A stretch of DNA of 64,000 bases, taken from positions 3,338,294-3,402,293 of the forward strand of contig NW_006494789.1 of NCBI RefSeq assembly GCF_000471905.2, read 5' to 3'. A program made the position numbers and the translations under genes. The DNA comes from Amborella trichopoda (Eukaryota > Streptophyta > Magnoliopsida > Amborellales > Amborellaceae). The notes beneath the pieces were generated by a model. It did no database searches. It saw only the letters and a program-made list of their open reading frames with translations, and had not been told where the DNA came from. Positions 1 through 11,538 of the stretch are shown piece after piece. The stretch's first letter is position 1. Each line of letters begins with the position of its first letter.

Positions 1-340
1 ATCTAATGGCGGTGGTCCTACAGCTATTTGACACACCAAAAGTATGGCTCTAGTTACAGGGACCATTTTAGGGTGTTAAAGACCGATTTTGCTGAAATTG
101 TTTCTTAGTGTTTACTGCCTTACACATGTCTGATCGTGATGAAACTCGCAAAGTGGTCTTTTGAGGTGATGATGACAATCCTGACCAATTTTGACTGTTG
201 GGAATTTCCACTGTTTTGTAGACTTTATTGACCTGCTTCCTATCAGGGACCAAGGTGCTGAAAAATAAGTTCAAACACTAACGTCATGGCCTTGTATCTG
301 GTGATATGTGCACCAGAGGTTCTTGGTCCCTGAAGGCAGG
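1..340 (-). repeat. Dispersed repeat, Tat gag 3' flank (copy A)
   Basis: This stretch lies just downstream, on the minus strand, of the gag remnant at 340-1800. It has a diverged second copy at about 56110-56480. Shared stretches include ctgaaattgtttctt (near 92 and 56196) and the 'tcagggacc' and 'aggtgctgaaaaat' blocks (near 242-267 and 56385-56402). It is probably the gag-protease linker of a Tat-like gypsy element; that assignment is inferred from position only. Confidence 0.5.
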
Positions 341-1800
341 AACTTAGGCTACCTTGTCGGCTTTGGGGTGGCAATTCCTTCTTCGAGCATTATGGAGAAG
401 AATGCACAAAGGGTAGCAGGTGCCCCGTCATCTTCTTGGATTGTGACTATGTGTGATGCCTCAGCTGTCCCAAACACCTTTTTCAATTCTTCAAGCTTTA
501 TTTGACCCTTGTTGATAAGGGCTTTGATAAGGGCTTCGGTGAGCTTATAGTAGTCGTGAGTAGGGTGGCAGACCCTCGTGATAAGCGCAGTACTTCTCGT
601 TTCCGTCCTGCTCAACCAACTCCGCAGTATTGACCTCTGGCAATTATATAATGTTCTGTTTTAGCAGCAACCGAAGTAATGCAGGTGTCCACTCCATGTC
701 GAAAGGGTAAACCTTATTCTGGTGCTAGGCCAAGTAGTCACTTTGCCTAGAGTTTTTAGGAGGCAGGACGCTGTTATAGGACTGATGCTTGCCCCTGACT
801 GGAGATGCATGTGCCATGGAGAGGTCCAAGGTTTGAGAAACTGAGCCTTTGGTGTCAGCCAAGGTGACGGACGCATTGATTATTGCCTTTTGATCGCCCC
901 AACTGTTGGGGTATGAGTTTGAGACAACAAGTTGCTGACAGGTGTTGTCGTGCTTGAACAGTCCCTCAATACAGACTGCCTTAAAGAAGAGCTCTGACAT
1001 GGAGGGTGGATTGGATGCCTGAACATATAGGGCAATCTCAATAAGCATGTTCTGTACACAAGTCTGGACTACTTCCTTCTCGCTCATGAGAGTGGGTGAA
1101 AGGTCGCCAACTCTCTCCATCGGGTGATGAATTTATCAACCGACTCACCAGGGTCTTGAATCAAGGTGAGGAGCTCAATGGTTTCCACGTTCCTTTGGAC
1201 TTCGTAGACGCGTTGGTAGAACAACTGCTCCATTTCTTGCCAAGTGTTCATCGAGTTCGGTGGCAACCGAGCATACCTCTTGAAGGCTGGTCCTTTGAGA
1301 GTTTTGACGAACTAGAGGAGAAGGAGACGTCCGTCAATTGCCATCTCCCGGCAAGCCGGTTAGAAGTGGGCCGTATGCTAGTGAGGAGATGTGGTACCAT
1401 TGAATAGGGGGATTTTCCCTTTTTGGTAGTTCGGGGGAAACGACACCTGGTAAATGTACGAAGGACACGCCTTTGGTAGAGTGGTGTCTCCTACATTCCC
1501 GGGACCTTATTCTTGAGGCTATGGACAACCATAGCATTTATGTCAGTTTAGGAGACCCCGCGAGAAGAGGAGCTATCTTGAGAGACCGGTGGGGTAGCCT
1601 GCCTAGGAGCTGTGTCCTCAGCAGTCGGGGAGTAAGGCTTAGAAGGGGCCCTAGAGGCCTCTTGGCACTCCATCTTTCCGAGGATGGCTTACATCATTTC
1701 CTCGAACTTGTTCATCCTCTCCTCTTGAGCGTCATTCGGGTCATTGATCACCATGACACTGATCATTTCTTCTGGGAGGTCAAAGTCAGGTGATGCAGCG
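340..1800 (-). pseudogene. Degenerate Tat/Ogre-like gypsy gag
   Basis: The minus strand encodes pieces of a retrotransposon capsid (Gag) polyprotein, which packages element RNA into particles. The best piece (1084-1266) reads NSMNTWQEMEQLFYQRVYE followed by the block IQDPGESVDKFITRWREL, the core capsid helices typical of Tat/Ogre Gag. Upstream in the same direction, about 1266-1780, come fragments resembling the Gag N-terminus (for example EERMNKFEEMM and LKGPAFKRYARLP). Downstream, at 349-615, lies the Gag C-terminal motif DYYKLTEALIKALINKGQI. The pieces fall in different frames with several stops (for example after FEEMM), so this is a dead copy. No pol follows inside the window. It resembles the right-hand pol (60661-63720) in lineage, but that is another locus. 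Confidence 0.75.
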
Positions 1801-2584
1801 GACTGCCGAGGCTGGCGAGTTACGCGTGGTGAGTCAGTATGGAGGGGCTCAACTTGCCCTGACTGGACTCGGGCTTTGTATGCCGATAACTATAAAACAG
1901 TTGTTAGTCCCAAAAAATTTTTAATAAATAAATAAAATTGATAAACAACTTTCTCAGATCTGTCCTTAAAGCACAAGAGGGACTTAAAGTTCCACACAAA
2001 ACGTATACAGCAAGCCATCCGGTGATAGGCTACCTTGAGAGTCCTCTTTGGTAAATCTCATTCACCCCTCTTCCATACTTCTCTATCATTGTTTTTTACT
2101 GGAGCGGTTAACCTCTTTTTATGGTGAACTGTTTAGTTTGTAACTCTCACATTCATGGTCTATAGGAGTTGAGATCCAAGTATAACTTCTGCCCTAATTC
2201 CCTTAAGTGCACCTAATTAAGATTAACAAGTTGTCACCAAACTGTTAATTCTATATGATGAGCTAAACCTGTATCAGGGCACTAATAACTCACATAATAT
2301 AATGTAATCCAAGTATCCTACAATTTGATAAAATATATTTTAATTTTGTACATCTATAATATAGAAAAACAATTCTTACAAGGAATTCAATCACACCACT
2401 GGGTTTTCCCTCTATCATATAAAAGCTCCAAAATGGATCCTAGTATATGGCATTGCCTCATGTCAACTACATGGGATTTCATATTTACTATACAATATGG
2501 CTTTTGTACCATTATTGAAAAATAAATTCTCAGGAGAAAAATGTCTGATTGGCCATATTTTCAACATCTTCCACTTGGCCTGCA
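1801..2584. other. No recognisable gene; AT-rich intergenic
   Basis: No coding similarity is recognised on either strand. It may include the 5' untranslated region of the gag remnant to its left, but no primer-binding site was found. Near 2430-2490 there is a weak partial match to the 71-bp repeat unit that begins at 2585. Confidence 0.5.
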
Positions 2585-2797
2585 GGCCCTTTAACATCTT
2601 GTACATGGTATTACCTCATGCTTTCCATATGGGATTTCCATATACCCAGCGTGAAGGCTCTTTAACATCTTGTATATGGTATTGCCTCATGCTTTTCAAA
2701 TGGGATTTCCATATACCCAGCTTGAAGGCTCTTTAACATCTTGTGCATGGCATTGCCTTATGTTTTTCACATGGGATTTCTATTTGTTCAAGTGTGT
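2585..2797 (+). repeat. 71-bp tandem repeat, three copies
   Basis: Copies begin at 2585, 2656 and 2727, each opening with ggcyctttaacatcttgt and carrying atgggatttccatatacc. The spacing is exactly 71 bp twice. The third copy loses the consensus after about 2785. The array abuts the truncated end of the minus-strand copia integrase. Confidence 0.9.
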
Positions 2798-2799
2798 AA

Positions 2800-3538
2800 G
2801 GCATGGTCTTATGGTGTATTATCCCATTTTCTTTACAAAAAATATCAAACAAATTAGAACAATATTCCCCTCCTCGGTCTATTTTAAAGATTTTAATGCT
2901 TTTATCTAATTGGTTTTCAACTTCTAATTTAAACTATTTGAACATATCTAGTGCATCAGATTTTCTACTAATTAGATAAATATAACCAAATCTCGAATAA
3001 TCATCAATGGATGAAATAAAATATTCCATACCCCTATATGTTTTTACATTAAGTGACCCACAAATATCAGAATGAATAATAGACAATAAATCATAAGATC
3101 TAGTTGCCTTACCAAAGGGTTTTCTACTCATTTTACTAATAAACATGGTTCATAATTTTTAAAATCTAAATTCGTCATCTCAGGAGGAGTCAAGCCATCA
3201 TTAACAAGTCTAGAAATTCCATTTCTATTAGTATGACCCAAACGTATATGCCACAACAAAGAAGTTTCATCATAACACACATTCAAGTAAGCAGAACAAG
3301 ATGAAATTTCATTTATTTTATCGAGCAAATGCATATCCCTTCGAGCTTTCTCCCATACAATGAATTTCCTATTAATCCCAATTGAAACTTTTCCATCCCT
3401 GAAACAAACTTGATATCCCTTGGCATCAAGCCTTCTGACCGAAAGCAAGTTACAACGTATGGAAGGAGCATAAAGAGTGTCAAAAAGGAGCAAGAAATTC
3501 CCATTTGGGATGGCTAATTTAGAAGTGTCAATACCCAA
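2800..3538 (-). pseudogene. Copia pre-integrase and integrase core, broken
   Basis: Integrase inserts element DNA into the host genome. The pre-integrase motif LLWHIRLGHTNRNGISRL is clear in 3128-3538. The core follows in 2934-3146 with HSDICGSL, holding the first catalytic Asp, and SIDDYSRFGYIYL. An in-frame stop follows MFK; the same frame then continues to IKIFKIDRGGEY, holding the second Asp, down to about 2800. The region with the catalytic Glu is absent. The zinc-binding C-terminal Cys pair looks altered (ends NYEPCLLVK). Clearly a dead fragment. Confidence 0.85.
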
Positions 3539-3810
3539 TACATTATACTTAGAATAGAGATGACATGCTCACCAGCTTTAAGCTCTTTAAGTTCTACAAA
3601 GCCCTCTCTAGACTTGGATATGTGCTTAGTGGCCCCAAAGTCCACCCACCAATCATCAATAGACACGTTAGCTATTAAACAATCAACCACTACACACAAG
3701 TAATCACGACCTTGGTTGGGTGTTTTGGGTGCCCTCTTGTTCAGGCATTGGGATTTGAAGAGTCTCATCTTCCCACAAATGAAACATGTCCCTTTGGGTC
3801 CATTGTGCAT
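3514..3810 (-). pseudogene. Copia zinc knuckle plus aspartic protease, broken
   Basis: The Gag nucleocapsid knuckle reads CFICGKMRLFKSQC; the family pattern C-x2-C-x4-H-x4-C has lost its His. About 45 residues later comes WWVDFGATKHIS. Active copia proteases have the DSGA triad there, so Ser has become Phe next to the catalytic Asp. Both changes argue against function. The spacing from knuckle to protease and on to the pre-integrase (3538) is normal for Ty1/copia. Confidence 0.82.
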
Positions 3811-3839
3811 AGGCTTCTTGTTTTTTTATTCAAAACTCT

Positions 3840-4498
3840 ACCGTTTATTATTGTTCCAAAGTTGATAGGGTTTTCTTTTATTAGAGGATTATCCATTGCA
3901 AGGGTTTTGAGTTTGAGTAATGCGAAGTGCATTAGCCATCCTTTAAGATCTACGATCCCCTTCGGATTTCAATTCAACAGCAAGATTTTGAAGTGTAAGA
4001 TGATTGGGGTTTAAAGAATAAGTAGTCACAGCAGATTCTCAAGAATTAGACAAACTATTCAATATAGTTGAAACTTGTTGTTTATCGTTCAAAGCATAAC
4101 CCGTAATTATAAGTTGTTTGTCCAGCAAAATTATTTTCCTAACATATTCAACCATAGAGTCATTTTCCTTCATCTTAAAAGAATAGTAATCTTGAGTCAA
4201 TACTCTTAAATTACTCATTGAAGTCATCCCAAATTGTATCTCCAATTATAAATATCTTTAGCATTTTTAAATTCAAAAATCAATAATAATTTATCATCCA
4301 TGTTTCTCAAAATTATGTTCCTACACTGCTTATTTTCCCAATTAGTATAAGCTGATTTTTTTGCCCTATTGTCAACATCAGTGGGCTCAGTAAGAACTTC
4401 AATTTGAAATTATAATATAAATTTTGATGCTCTAAGAACAAAGTGAATCTTCTTTTCCACGTATTATAATTTGGCCCATTGAGTCTTTCTATCTTCAA
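3840..4498 (-). pseudogene. Copia Gag, left arm of palindrome
   Basis: Fragments match the plant copia Gag (UBN2-type) family: IERLNGPNYNTWKRRF near the start, then a second piece (4039-4245) with SNLRVLTQDYYSFKMKENDS. The codon matching the start Met of the mirrored copy (4957) reads ACG here, so the start is lost. Several frame changes separate the pieces. The same sequence recurs on the plus strand at 4957-5640. Confidence 0.8.
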
Positions 4499-5640
4499 TT
4501 CTAGCTTTTGATCCGTAAATGATAAAAATTATAGACCAAGAAAATTAAATATAGTTTATATTTACAGTCTCACTGGGGGATAATATGGACTATCAAGAAA
4601 GAGAGCTCAAGATTTGCAATATCCGGTGATATGAAGCCTCATTATGGAGCCTAATCAACAATTCTTCCATCCCTGTTAGCAGATCAATGGCAAATTGAAA
4701 GCAAGCAGTAGTATAAGAAATCCAAAAAAATTGAATTTTTGTTTTTTTGGATTTCTTATACTGCTGCTTGCTTTCAATTTGGGATTGATCTGCTGAGAGG
4801 AGTGGAAGAATTGCTGATTAGGCTCCATATTGAGACTTCATATCACCGGATATTGAAAATCTTGAGCTCGCTTTCTTGATAGTCCATACTATTGCCTGGT
4901 GAGATCGCAACTATAAACTAGATTTAATTTTCTTGGTTTATAATTTTTTATCATCCATGGATCGAAAACTAGAATTGAAGATAGAAAGACTCAATGGGCC
5001 GAATTATAATATTTGAAAAAGAAGATTGGCTTTGATCTTTGAGCAAGAAAATTTAGATCATAGAATTTCAACAGAAGTTCCTACTGAGCCCACTGATATT
5101 AGCAATAGGCAAAAACATTAGCTTATGCTAATTGGAAAAAAGAAAATAAGATAATTTTAAGAAACATGGATAATGAATTATTAATGAGCTTTAATGAATT
5201 TAAAAAGGCCAAAGATATTTATGATGAATTGGAGATACAATTTGGAGTGACTTCAATGAGTAATTTAAGAGTCTTGACTTAAGAGTACTATTCTTTAAAG
5301 ATGAAGGAAAATGACTCTGTAGTTGAACATGTTAGGAAAACGATTTTGCTGGGCAAACAACTTATAAATGTGGGTTATGATTTGAGTGATCAACAATAAG
5401 TTTTAACTGTACTGAATAGTTTGCCTAATTCTTGGGAATTTGTTGTGACTACTTTATCTTTAAGCCACAAGAAACTTACACTACAAAATTTTGCTGTTGA
5501 ATTGAAATTTGAAGGGGATATACGATCTTCAAGGAGGGTTGATGCACTTCGCATTGCCCAAACTCAAACCCCTCGAAATCGATAATCCTCTAACAATAGA
5601 AAACCTTATCAACCTTGGAACAATTTTAACAAAACAAAAT
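3840..5640. repeat. Long imperfect palindrome, centre ~4736
   Basis: The left arm (about 3840-4730) and right arm (4742-about 5640) are reverse complements with scattered differences. The inner 19 bp match perfectly: tataagaaatccaaaaaaa (4712-4730) against its complement at 4742-4760, around an 11-nt spacer. Each arm contains the copia 5' leader and the front of gag, so two gag copies point away from each other. Similarity fades beyond about 5650, where the right arm continues differently. Confidence 0.9.
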
Positions 5641-5735
5641 CAAGCTTACCTTTTTAATGTAGGTATCCAATTACAGACAAGGCCAACTGTCGTAGAGTCC
5701 AAAAGTGGTTCCTCATTGAGGCCTAAGAGATGATA
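4957..5735 (+). pseudogene. Copia Gag, right arm of palindrome
   Basis: The start is intact: ATG at 4957 opens MDRKLELKIERLNGPNYN. The Trp that follows in the left arm (NYNTWKRR) is TGA here, a tryptophan-to-stop change. More stops follow. The frame later recovers gag-like sequence (about 5200-5520), and near 5655-5700 a decayed zinc-knuckle-like stretch may remain. No protease or integrase follows. Not translatable as a whole. Confidence 0.75.
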
Positions 5736-5739
5736 GTGT

Positions 5740-8400
5740 CTCATCTTTTGTTTTTAAGCTTACCATTCAAAAACAGTAAGAATGGGATCAAATGGTAACC
5801 TATGACCAACAAATGTATGACCAACAAGGGAAATTGTATCCTAAGGAATGCATATCACACTAGAGTTATTCCTTAAGCATGTTGTTCCTCTTGAACTCAA
5901 TCCTCACACAACTAATGACACTTGAAGCCCCCCAATACCTAATGCAAATTAACTAGCATCCCCACTATGATAATGTTTACTATTTTCCATAGGATATAGA
6001 CAAGTGACATAGTTTATACAAAAGAGAAAGTCAGAGATGCATCTAAACAAATAGTATCCTCGATAAGGATGTTGTTACTATATCGATAAACCCAATACGT
6101 TCATACAGGTAGCCTATGAGCTTAATCACAATAACTTGACATTAGAACAAAACATGCACCAACCACTATTTAGTTGTTTTCACAAGAAATATCTCAAAAA
6201 AACTTAAACTAATAAACCCATGAGGTTCATACAGACAGACTATGAGCTTAATCACCATGAAAACATCTTTTCGTTTTTGTTCTTTTCAACAGATAGATGT
6301 TATCAATGTTGGTGATTATCTTAGTTGCCAGTTTGTGATTCTTGGAGCCTAGAAATGTGGATAGGAAAGACACATTTGTTACCAATAACACCAAGAGAAG
6401 TTGGAGTGGAAAATGTCTTTGCATTCGTGCTCTTTTCATGTATTTTATGTTATAGTTGTTGGTGACTATCTTATTTTTTGCCTTTTGTGGCCTTTTGAAG
6501 CCTCTAAACTCTATGGTGAAAGCAAGCATGAGACACACACACAATAGAAGAAACAGCATAGAGGGAAAGGTGACCAATTTGATATCTTTATGCCAAAACT
6601 ACATAACAATTCAAGAACCTCTCATCCATTTCATCATTAATGGGAAATTTATCAAAATATACTTAAAAGATAAACAATTTAAATATTTAGCTATTTCTTG
6701 CGATTTAGTTTCAATAAGCTGGAAATAGTGGGGAATGGACATAAAATGTTAAATAGTTAAAAAAAATAAGTGCATTTTGTTGACCCAAATACAATGGATC
6801 TTTAATATTTTCAGAAGTAAATAGAGCTATATAAACATACAAGAAGAGTTTTGAACTCAATCAGAAATATCCACAAACAAATGGCATGCAATTCCTATGA
6901 AAATACCCACAAAAGTTGTTGTAAATTATTTGGAACTCAAGAGGATGTAAAAATATCACTAACTTTATAATCCACTAAAGAATCTCAACCAAAAATCAAT
7001 TGCAACTATTGATAAGCTCTTCTAAGCAATCCCAATAGAATTTCCAGCAAGCATGCACTCATCAATCATTAACCATTCCAACAATATAAAATAATGCCCA
7101 ATACCTTTTCCCTTGCTCATACAATAATTCCCAATCTTTTTGTAGTATTTCTAGATGCAAAAAATAAAGAAAAAAGTTGAAACAACCTCACCAAATTCAT
7201 AAGAATTTGTAGGCACAATTTGATAGCTTTTCTAGAGAGAGAATATGGCTGAAAATGAGTTTTCCAGCAATATATAGCACAAAATATAGCACAAGTTTTC
7301 TACAAAACAGTTGCTAGCAAATAATCTAGAGAGAGAGTTTTTTCGAGATGCAACACGATGCTGGAATTGATCCTGTGACACTGGAGGGCTCTCACAGAGA
7401 TGAGAGGCGTGTCCCTTACACCCAGCTCACAAGGAAGTATAAGAGAGAGAAAGAGGTTTTGGGAGAGAAAGAGAGCTCGTGCTTAGAACTCAGCCTCCCA
7501 AAACCCATTTCCATGAAGATAGCTACAAAAAAAAGAAAAATAGAAAGACCCTTGTAGAGAGAGAAATGACAAGTGTTGCCTTTCAATAGCCACTTGTCCT
7601 TCTCTTCACATGGGTCTTTCTTTTTCTCTACACAAAGCACTAGCTTATCTTAAAATATATTTTAAGTAAAGAAGAAAAGAAAATAAATAAAGCAAAATTT
7701 TTGGGCCCTTATTTTGTAAATATTTGAAAACACAATTTTCTCTAACACATTTTGATGAATTTTTTTATCATAAATAATAATGAATAAGGCTGTCTTAGTT
7801 ACAGATAGGTGACTTAGCCAAAAAACATAATTTTTAAGTGCCCCATTCAACATCAAATAACATACCCAAAAAAAAAAAACAAGAATAGGGTTCAAGCAGA
7901 GCAAATCTTAGTGAAAAACCAAGAATATGGAGCTCTTCTAACCATAATAAGCAAAGAAATGATAAATCTCTCTCTGTCTCCCTCTCTCTCTCTAAAAAGG
8001 TATTATGTATTATCTAAATGCAGTATAAAACTCATAGTTAAAAATTCACCATGGCATTCTTTCTCAGTAAATGAGGACAGACGGTAAAAGCAAGGTAAAA
8101 CAAAGCAAGATAAAACAAGAAGGAAAAATAAAGAGAACCGAAAGAAAAACAGAGGGAAATCTAATACCACAGGGCATAAGAAGAATTGTTTCAAAATCAA
8201 TTTTGACAGGGATGAAATGATGCAATGTAATATAGATTGGGTGTAGAGAGATAGAGTCCAAACCTCCATGACATAGCTTTTTAAATTTGAAAGGGTCCAA
8301 ATGCCGCATGATTTCTCAAAGACAAGCCATCCGTCTTTTGGCCGTACTAGTTTTTAACCAGGATTCAAAACCCTGAAAAACGTTGTGCTTTTAAACTAGG
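5740..8400. other. Intergenic, no recognisable gene
   Basis: Short open frames here show no family resemblance. There is an imperfect ~150-bp direct duplication: blocks at about 6256-6350 and 6409-6500 share 'gttggtgaytatctta' and surrounding words. A shorter duplicated phrase, ctatgagcttaatcac, occurs at about 6114 and 6240. A hairpin at 7543-7620 is listed separately. GA- and CT-rich runs occur at about 7320-7560 and 7965-7995. Confidence 0.55.
7543..7620. repeat. Long hairpin (about 30-bp imperfect stem)
   Basis: The left arm 7543-7575 begins gaaagaccc and ends gacaagtg. The right arm 7591-7620 begins cacttgtcc and ends gggtctttc. The arms pair over most of their length with a 15-nt loop. 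Pairing may continue outward through the A-rich flank before 7543 and the T-rich flank after 7620. The size suits a small MITE remnant or a fold-back RNA. No TIR duplication was identified. Confidence 0.6.
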
Positions 8401-8787
8401 GTAAAGTAAGGATGTTCCTAGTGTTGCAGGCCAAGAAAAATATTGATATCACTATAATTGTGTTCTCTCTCTCAAACGACTTGTCTTTCTCCCACTACAT
8501 TCCTCTCTCTCTCCATTATTTGGAAGGAAAAAAACATATATCTCTCTGCCCAGCCTCACCACAAGTTTCTCTCACTCTATATGCAACAGAATCTTCTCTC
8601 TCTTTACACTTGGCAATTCCCGTTCAATTTCAAACCCCGCCTGTGTCAATAGAATACATATCTTACCGATTGCCATCCAATTTCGCAACCCATTTGTGTG
8701 AATGCAGAGAGGAAAACTGCGAGCCATAAGCTTTTGCCATTTCCTGCAAAATGGAGGAACTTCATTCACACTGTATCACTCTTTCCC

Positions 8788-8795
8788 TTATAAAA
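8788..8795 (+). promoter_or_regulatory. TATA box of the LRR receptor-like protein
   Basis: ttataaaa lies 59 nt upstream of the proposed start codon at 8847, leaving room for a short leader. It is preceded by CT-rich stretches (8460-8620) that are common in plant core promoters. Position and sequence fit a promoter relic; activity is unknown. Confidence 0.55.
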
Positions 8796-8846
8796 CCCAA
8801 GCAAATATCTTTTCAATCAATCCAAGTTGACAGAGAGTACTACATC

Positions 8847-9450
8847 ATGGCCTACTGCCGCTTTGCATTCATTACATCTCCCATTGTCTCCCCTCTCTCA
8901 CTGCTGATGTTGTTATTCTTCAATCTCTCTCCACATTCCTCTGCTTATTCTTCGCCATTGTGCCATGAGGACGATAAGTTGGCTCTTCTAGAATTCAGAG
9001 CTTCTCTCATCCACCCAAATGAAAGCTCGAAAGGGGTTTTGGAGTCATGGAAAGGACTCAATTGTTGCCATTGGGATGGAATAGAGCTCATGTCGTCATT
9101 CTAAACTTAGGTAATGTTAGGGTGCTGGCTTGGATTTGATTGGAAACGATTTGGGTGGCGAGCTACCCCTCAAGGGTGGTGTGAAGGCTTCCTATGTTTT
9201 ACTCGAAAGACTTGATTAATTTACTTGCACTTGAATAATAATTGAGAAACCGGTATGAGAATTATTTTAAAAGGCCAATCCCTGAGGAGGTAGGCCTCAT
9301 TTCTTCGCATCAACTGCTGGACTTGTCCTGCAATAGGGCTCCAAGAAGCATAACTTTAGCTTTGGGCAACTTGTACCATCTCAAGCTACTCCGGTTGAAC
9401 ACTAACCAGCTTCATGAGAGCATCCCTGGCACCTTAAATTTTTTGAACTG
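8847..9450 (+). pseudogene. LRR receptor-like protein, 5' part (pseudogene)
   Basis: Plant LRR receptor-like proteins are plasma-membrane proteins with an extracellular leucine-rich-repeat domain and no kinase; many act in immunity or development. From ATG 8847 the frame gives a hydrophobic signal peptide (core LSLLMLLFFNLSP) and then the LRRNT cap: CHEDDKLALLEF and a WKGLNCCHWDG block with the conserved paired Cys. I chose this Met, not the one at 8751, because it starts directly before the signal peptide and follows a TATA box at 8788. After WDG the frame is lost, with a stop at about 9104. An LRR piece with LLDLSCNRAP and LRLNTNQLHESIPG returns at 9242-9451. A retroelement derivative then interrupts the gene; the LRRs resume at 13411. 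Confidence 0.85.
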
Positions 9451-10194
9451 AAAAATAATAATAATAAAAAATAATAATGATAATAAAAATACATAAATAC
9501 TTATATGATTTTGGGTGATAGTTCATTATGTTATGAATACACCATGGGACCACCCTAAAATTTCCCTTTTCACGTTGTTTAATTAAGTTAAGATAATTAA
9601 ATATGAAGTTATGTGTTCGGCATTACAAAGAGGACGATGAATCATAAATTATTATTATTATAAGATAGTGATGTGTCATAAGGTGGCATAATAACACGAA
9701 TATAAGTAAGAAAAAAGATACATATTTGACATGTGTCAAATGAAAGGTGATTCCCCTCACTTACAAATACCCTTCATAACTCATCATTAGCCTATCATAA
9801 TTAACCTTTCTCTCTCCTCCCATATGTAAGTCCTTATTTTCTTTCTTAACCGTTTTTTTCCCTCCCTCCTCATGCTCTTCTTTTTATAACAAATAATTTT
9901 TCTCTCATAATGTTTTCATAATGGTTCTTTCACAACAAATAATTTTTTTCTCTCCCATAATATTCTCATAAAAATAATACTATTCTCATAATAATGTTCT
10001 CGTCCTATCATAACAAATGGTTTCTCTCTCTCATGCTCTTTTCTCTCATAAAATATCTTTTCTGTTTTGTAATAAGTCCTTGCTCCCTCTCCCCATACAT
10101 AAACTCATTTGGTCTCTCTTCTCATATATTTAGCTAAAATACCATTGGTCCCCATCTTACTCTGGTAATAGTAACAACACATCCATCTCAGAGT

Positions 10195-11230
10195 GGCATA
10201 TAAGTAACTTCATTTTCATATAAAATAGTTATTTGAAATTTGGTATTTCTACATCATCCATCTCAGAATGGCGTATAAGTAACTTCATTTTCATATAAAA
10301 TAGATATTTGAAAACTGGTATTTCTACATTTAATTATAATATTTCCATCTATCATTATGAAATTTAGACACTGTAAGTTTTATGTGTAAGTGACATTACT
10401 TTTCTATAAAATAGTTATTTGAAAACTGATATTTCTAAATTTAATTGTAACATTTCTATCTATCATTTGAATTTTAGATATTGTAAGTTTCATGTGCAAG
10501 TGACTTCATTTTCATATAAAATAGTTATTCGAAAACTGGTATTTCCGCATTTAACTGTAATATTTCTGTCTATCAATATGAATTTTAGATACTGTAAGTT
10601 TTATGTGTAAGTGACATTACTTTCTTATCAAATAGTTATTTGAAAACTGGTATTTTTTAATTTAATTGTAATATTTCTGTCTATTATTATGAATTTTAGA
10701 TACTATAAGTTTTATGTGTAAGTGACCTCATGTTCATATAAAATAGTTATTTGTAAACTGGTATTTCTACATTTAATTGTAATATGTCCGTATATCATTA
10801 TAAATTTATTGTTAAGTTTTACGTATAAGTGGCTTCATTTTCATGTAAAATAGTTATTTAAAAACTGATATTTTTCAATTTAATTGTAATATTTATGTAT
10901 CATTATGAATTTTAAATACTGTAAGTTTTTGTGTGTAAGTGACCTCATTTTTCTAAAAAATAGTTATTTGAAAACTGGAATTTCTGAATATAATTGTAAT
11001 ACTTCTTTTTAGCATTATATTGTAAGTTTTATGTGTATTTGACATCATTTTCATATACAATAGTTATTTGAAAACTGGTATTTCTACATTTAATTGTAGT
11101 ATTTTTGTTTATCGTTATGAAATTTAGACAGTGTAAGTTTGATGTGTAAGTGACATTAGTTTTCTATAAAATAGTTATTTAAAAACTGGTATTTCTGCAT
11201 TTAATTGTAATATTTCTGTCTATTATTAAG
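10195..11230 (+). repeat. ~111-bp tandem array, about ten copies
   Basis: The anchor aaaatagttatttgaaa recurs near 10222, 10297, 10408, 10518, 10629, 10740, 10847, 10957, 11057 and 11168. Spacing is mostly 107-111 bp; the first interval is 75 bp. Units also share gtaagttttatgtgtaagtg. Lies in the LTR of the gag-only element. Confidence 0.9.
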
Positions 11231-11538
11231 GATTTTTTATAGTCGAAAAATTTTGTATTTAACTCTCGATTTCCATAAGATTCTTCTACTATCTATAGAT
11301 TGTTTTTCGTGTATGACTTCAATTTTGAAGAATCTCTCTCATAATTGTTACCTTTCTGAAACTATATTTAAGAAATTGAGTCCGAAATGTTTGACTGGTT
11401 ATTTATAAAAATGTCAGTCAAAGTGTTTGTTATAAATCGCTACATGTGGATTCATGCTATCGATTTCAATGATATTTTAAATTTATGATGTTGTTGCTTC
11501 CTGATATTTAAAGAGTTTTAGATGTACTTTGAGTATAT

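Larger units (their letters stand above)
2800..4498 (-). mobile_element. Truncated Ty1/copia retrotransposon (gag to integrase)
   Basis: Minus-strand order is Gag (4498 to 3840), zinc knuckle and protease (3810-3514), pre-integrase (3538-3128) and integrase core (3146 to about 2800). This is the Ty1/copia domain order. Reverse transcriptase and RNase H are missing: homology stops where the 71-bp tandem array starts. No LTR was found at either end. The 5' end runs into an inverted copy of itself centred at 4736. Stops and frame changes make it non-coding. Confidence 0.88.

Noticed and set aside
6248..6577. 109-codon minus-strand frame with hydrophobic start
   Set aside because: Spans an internal DNA duplication; no homology recognised and no promoter context.
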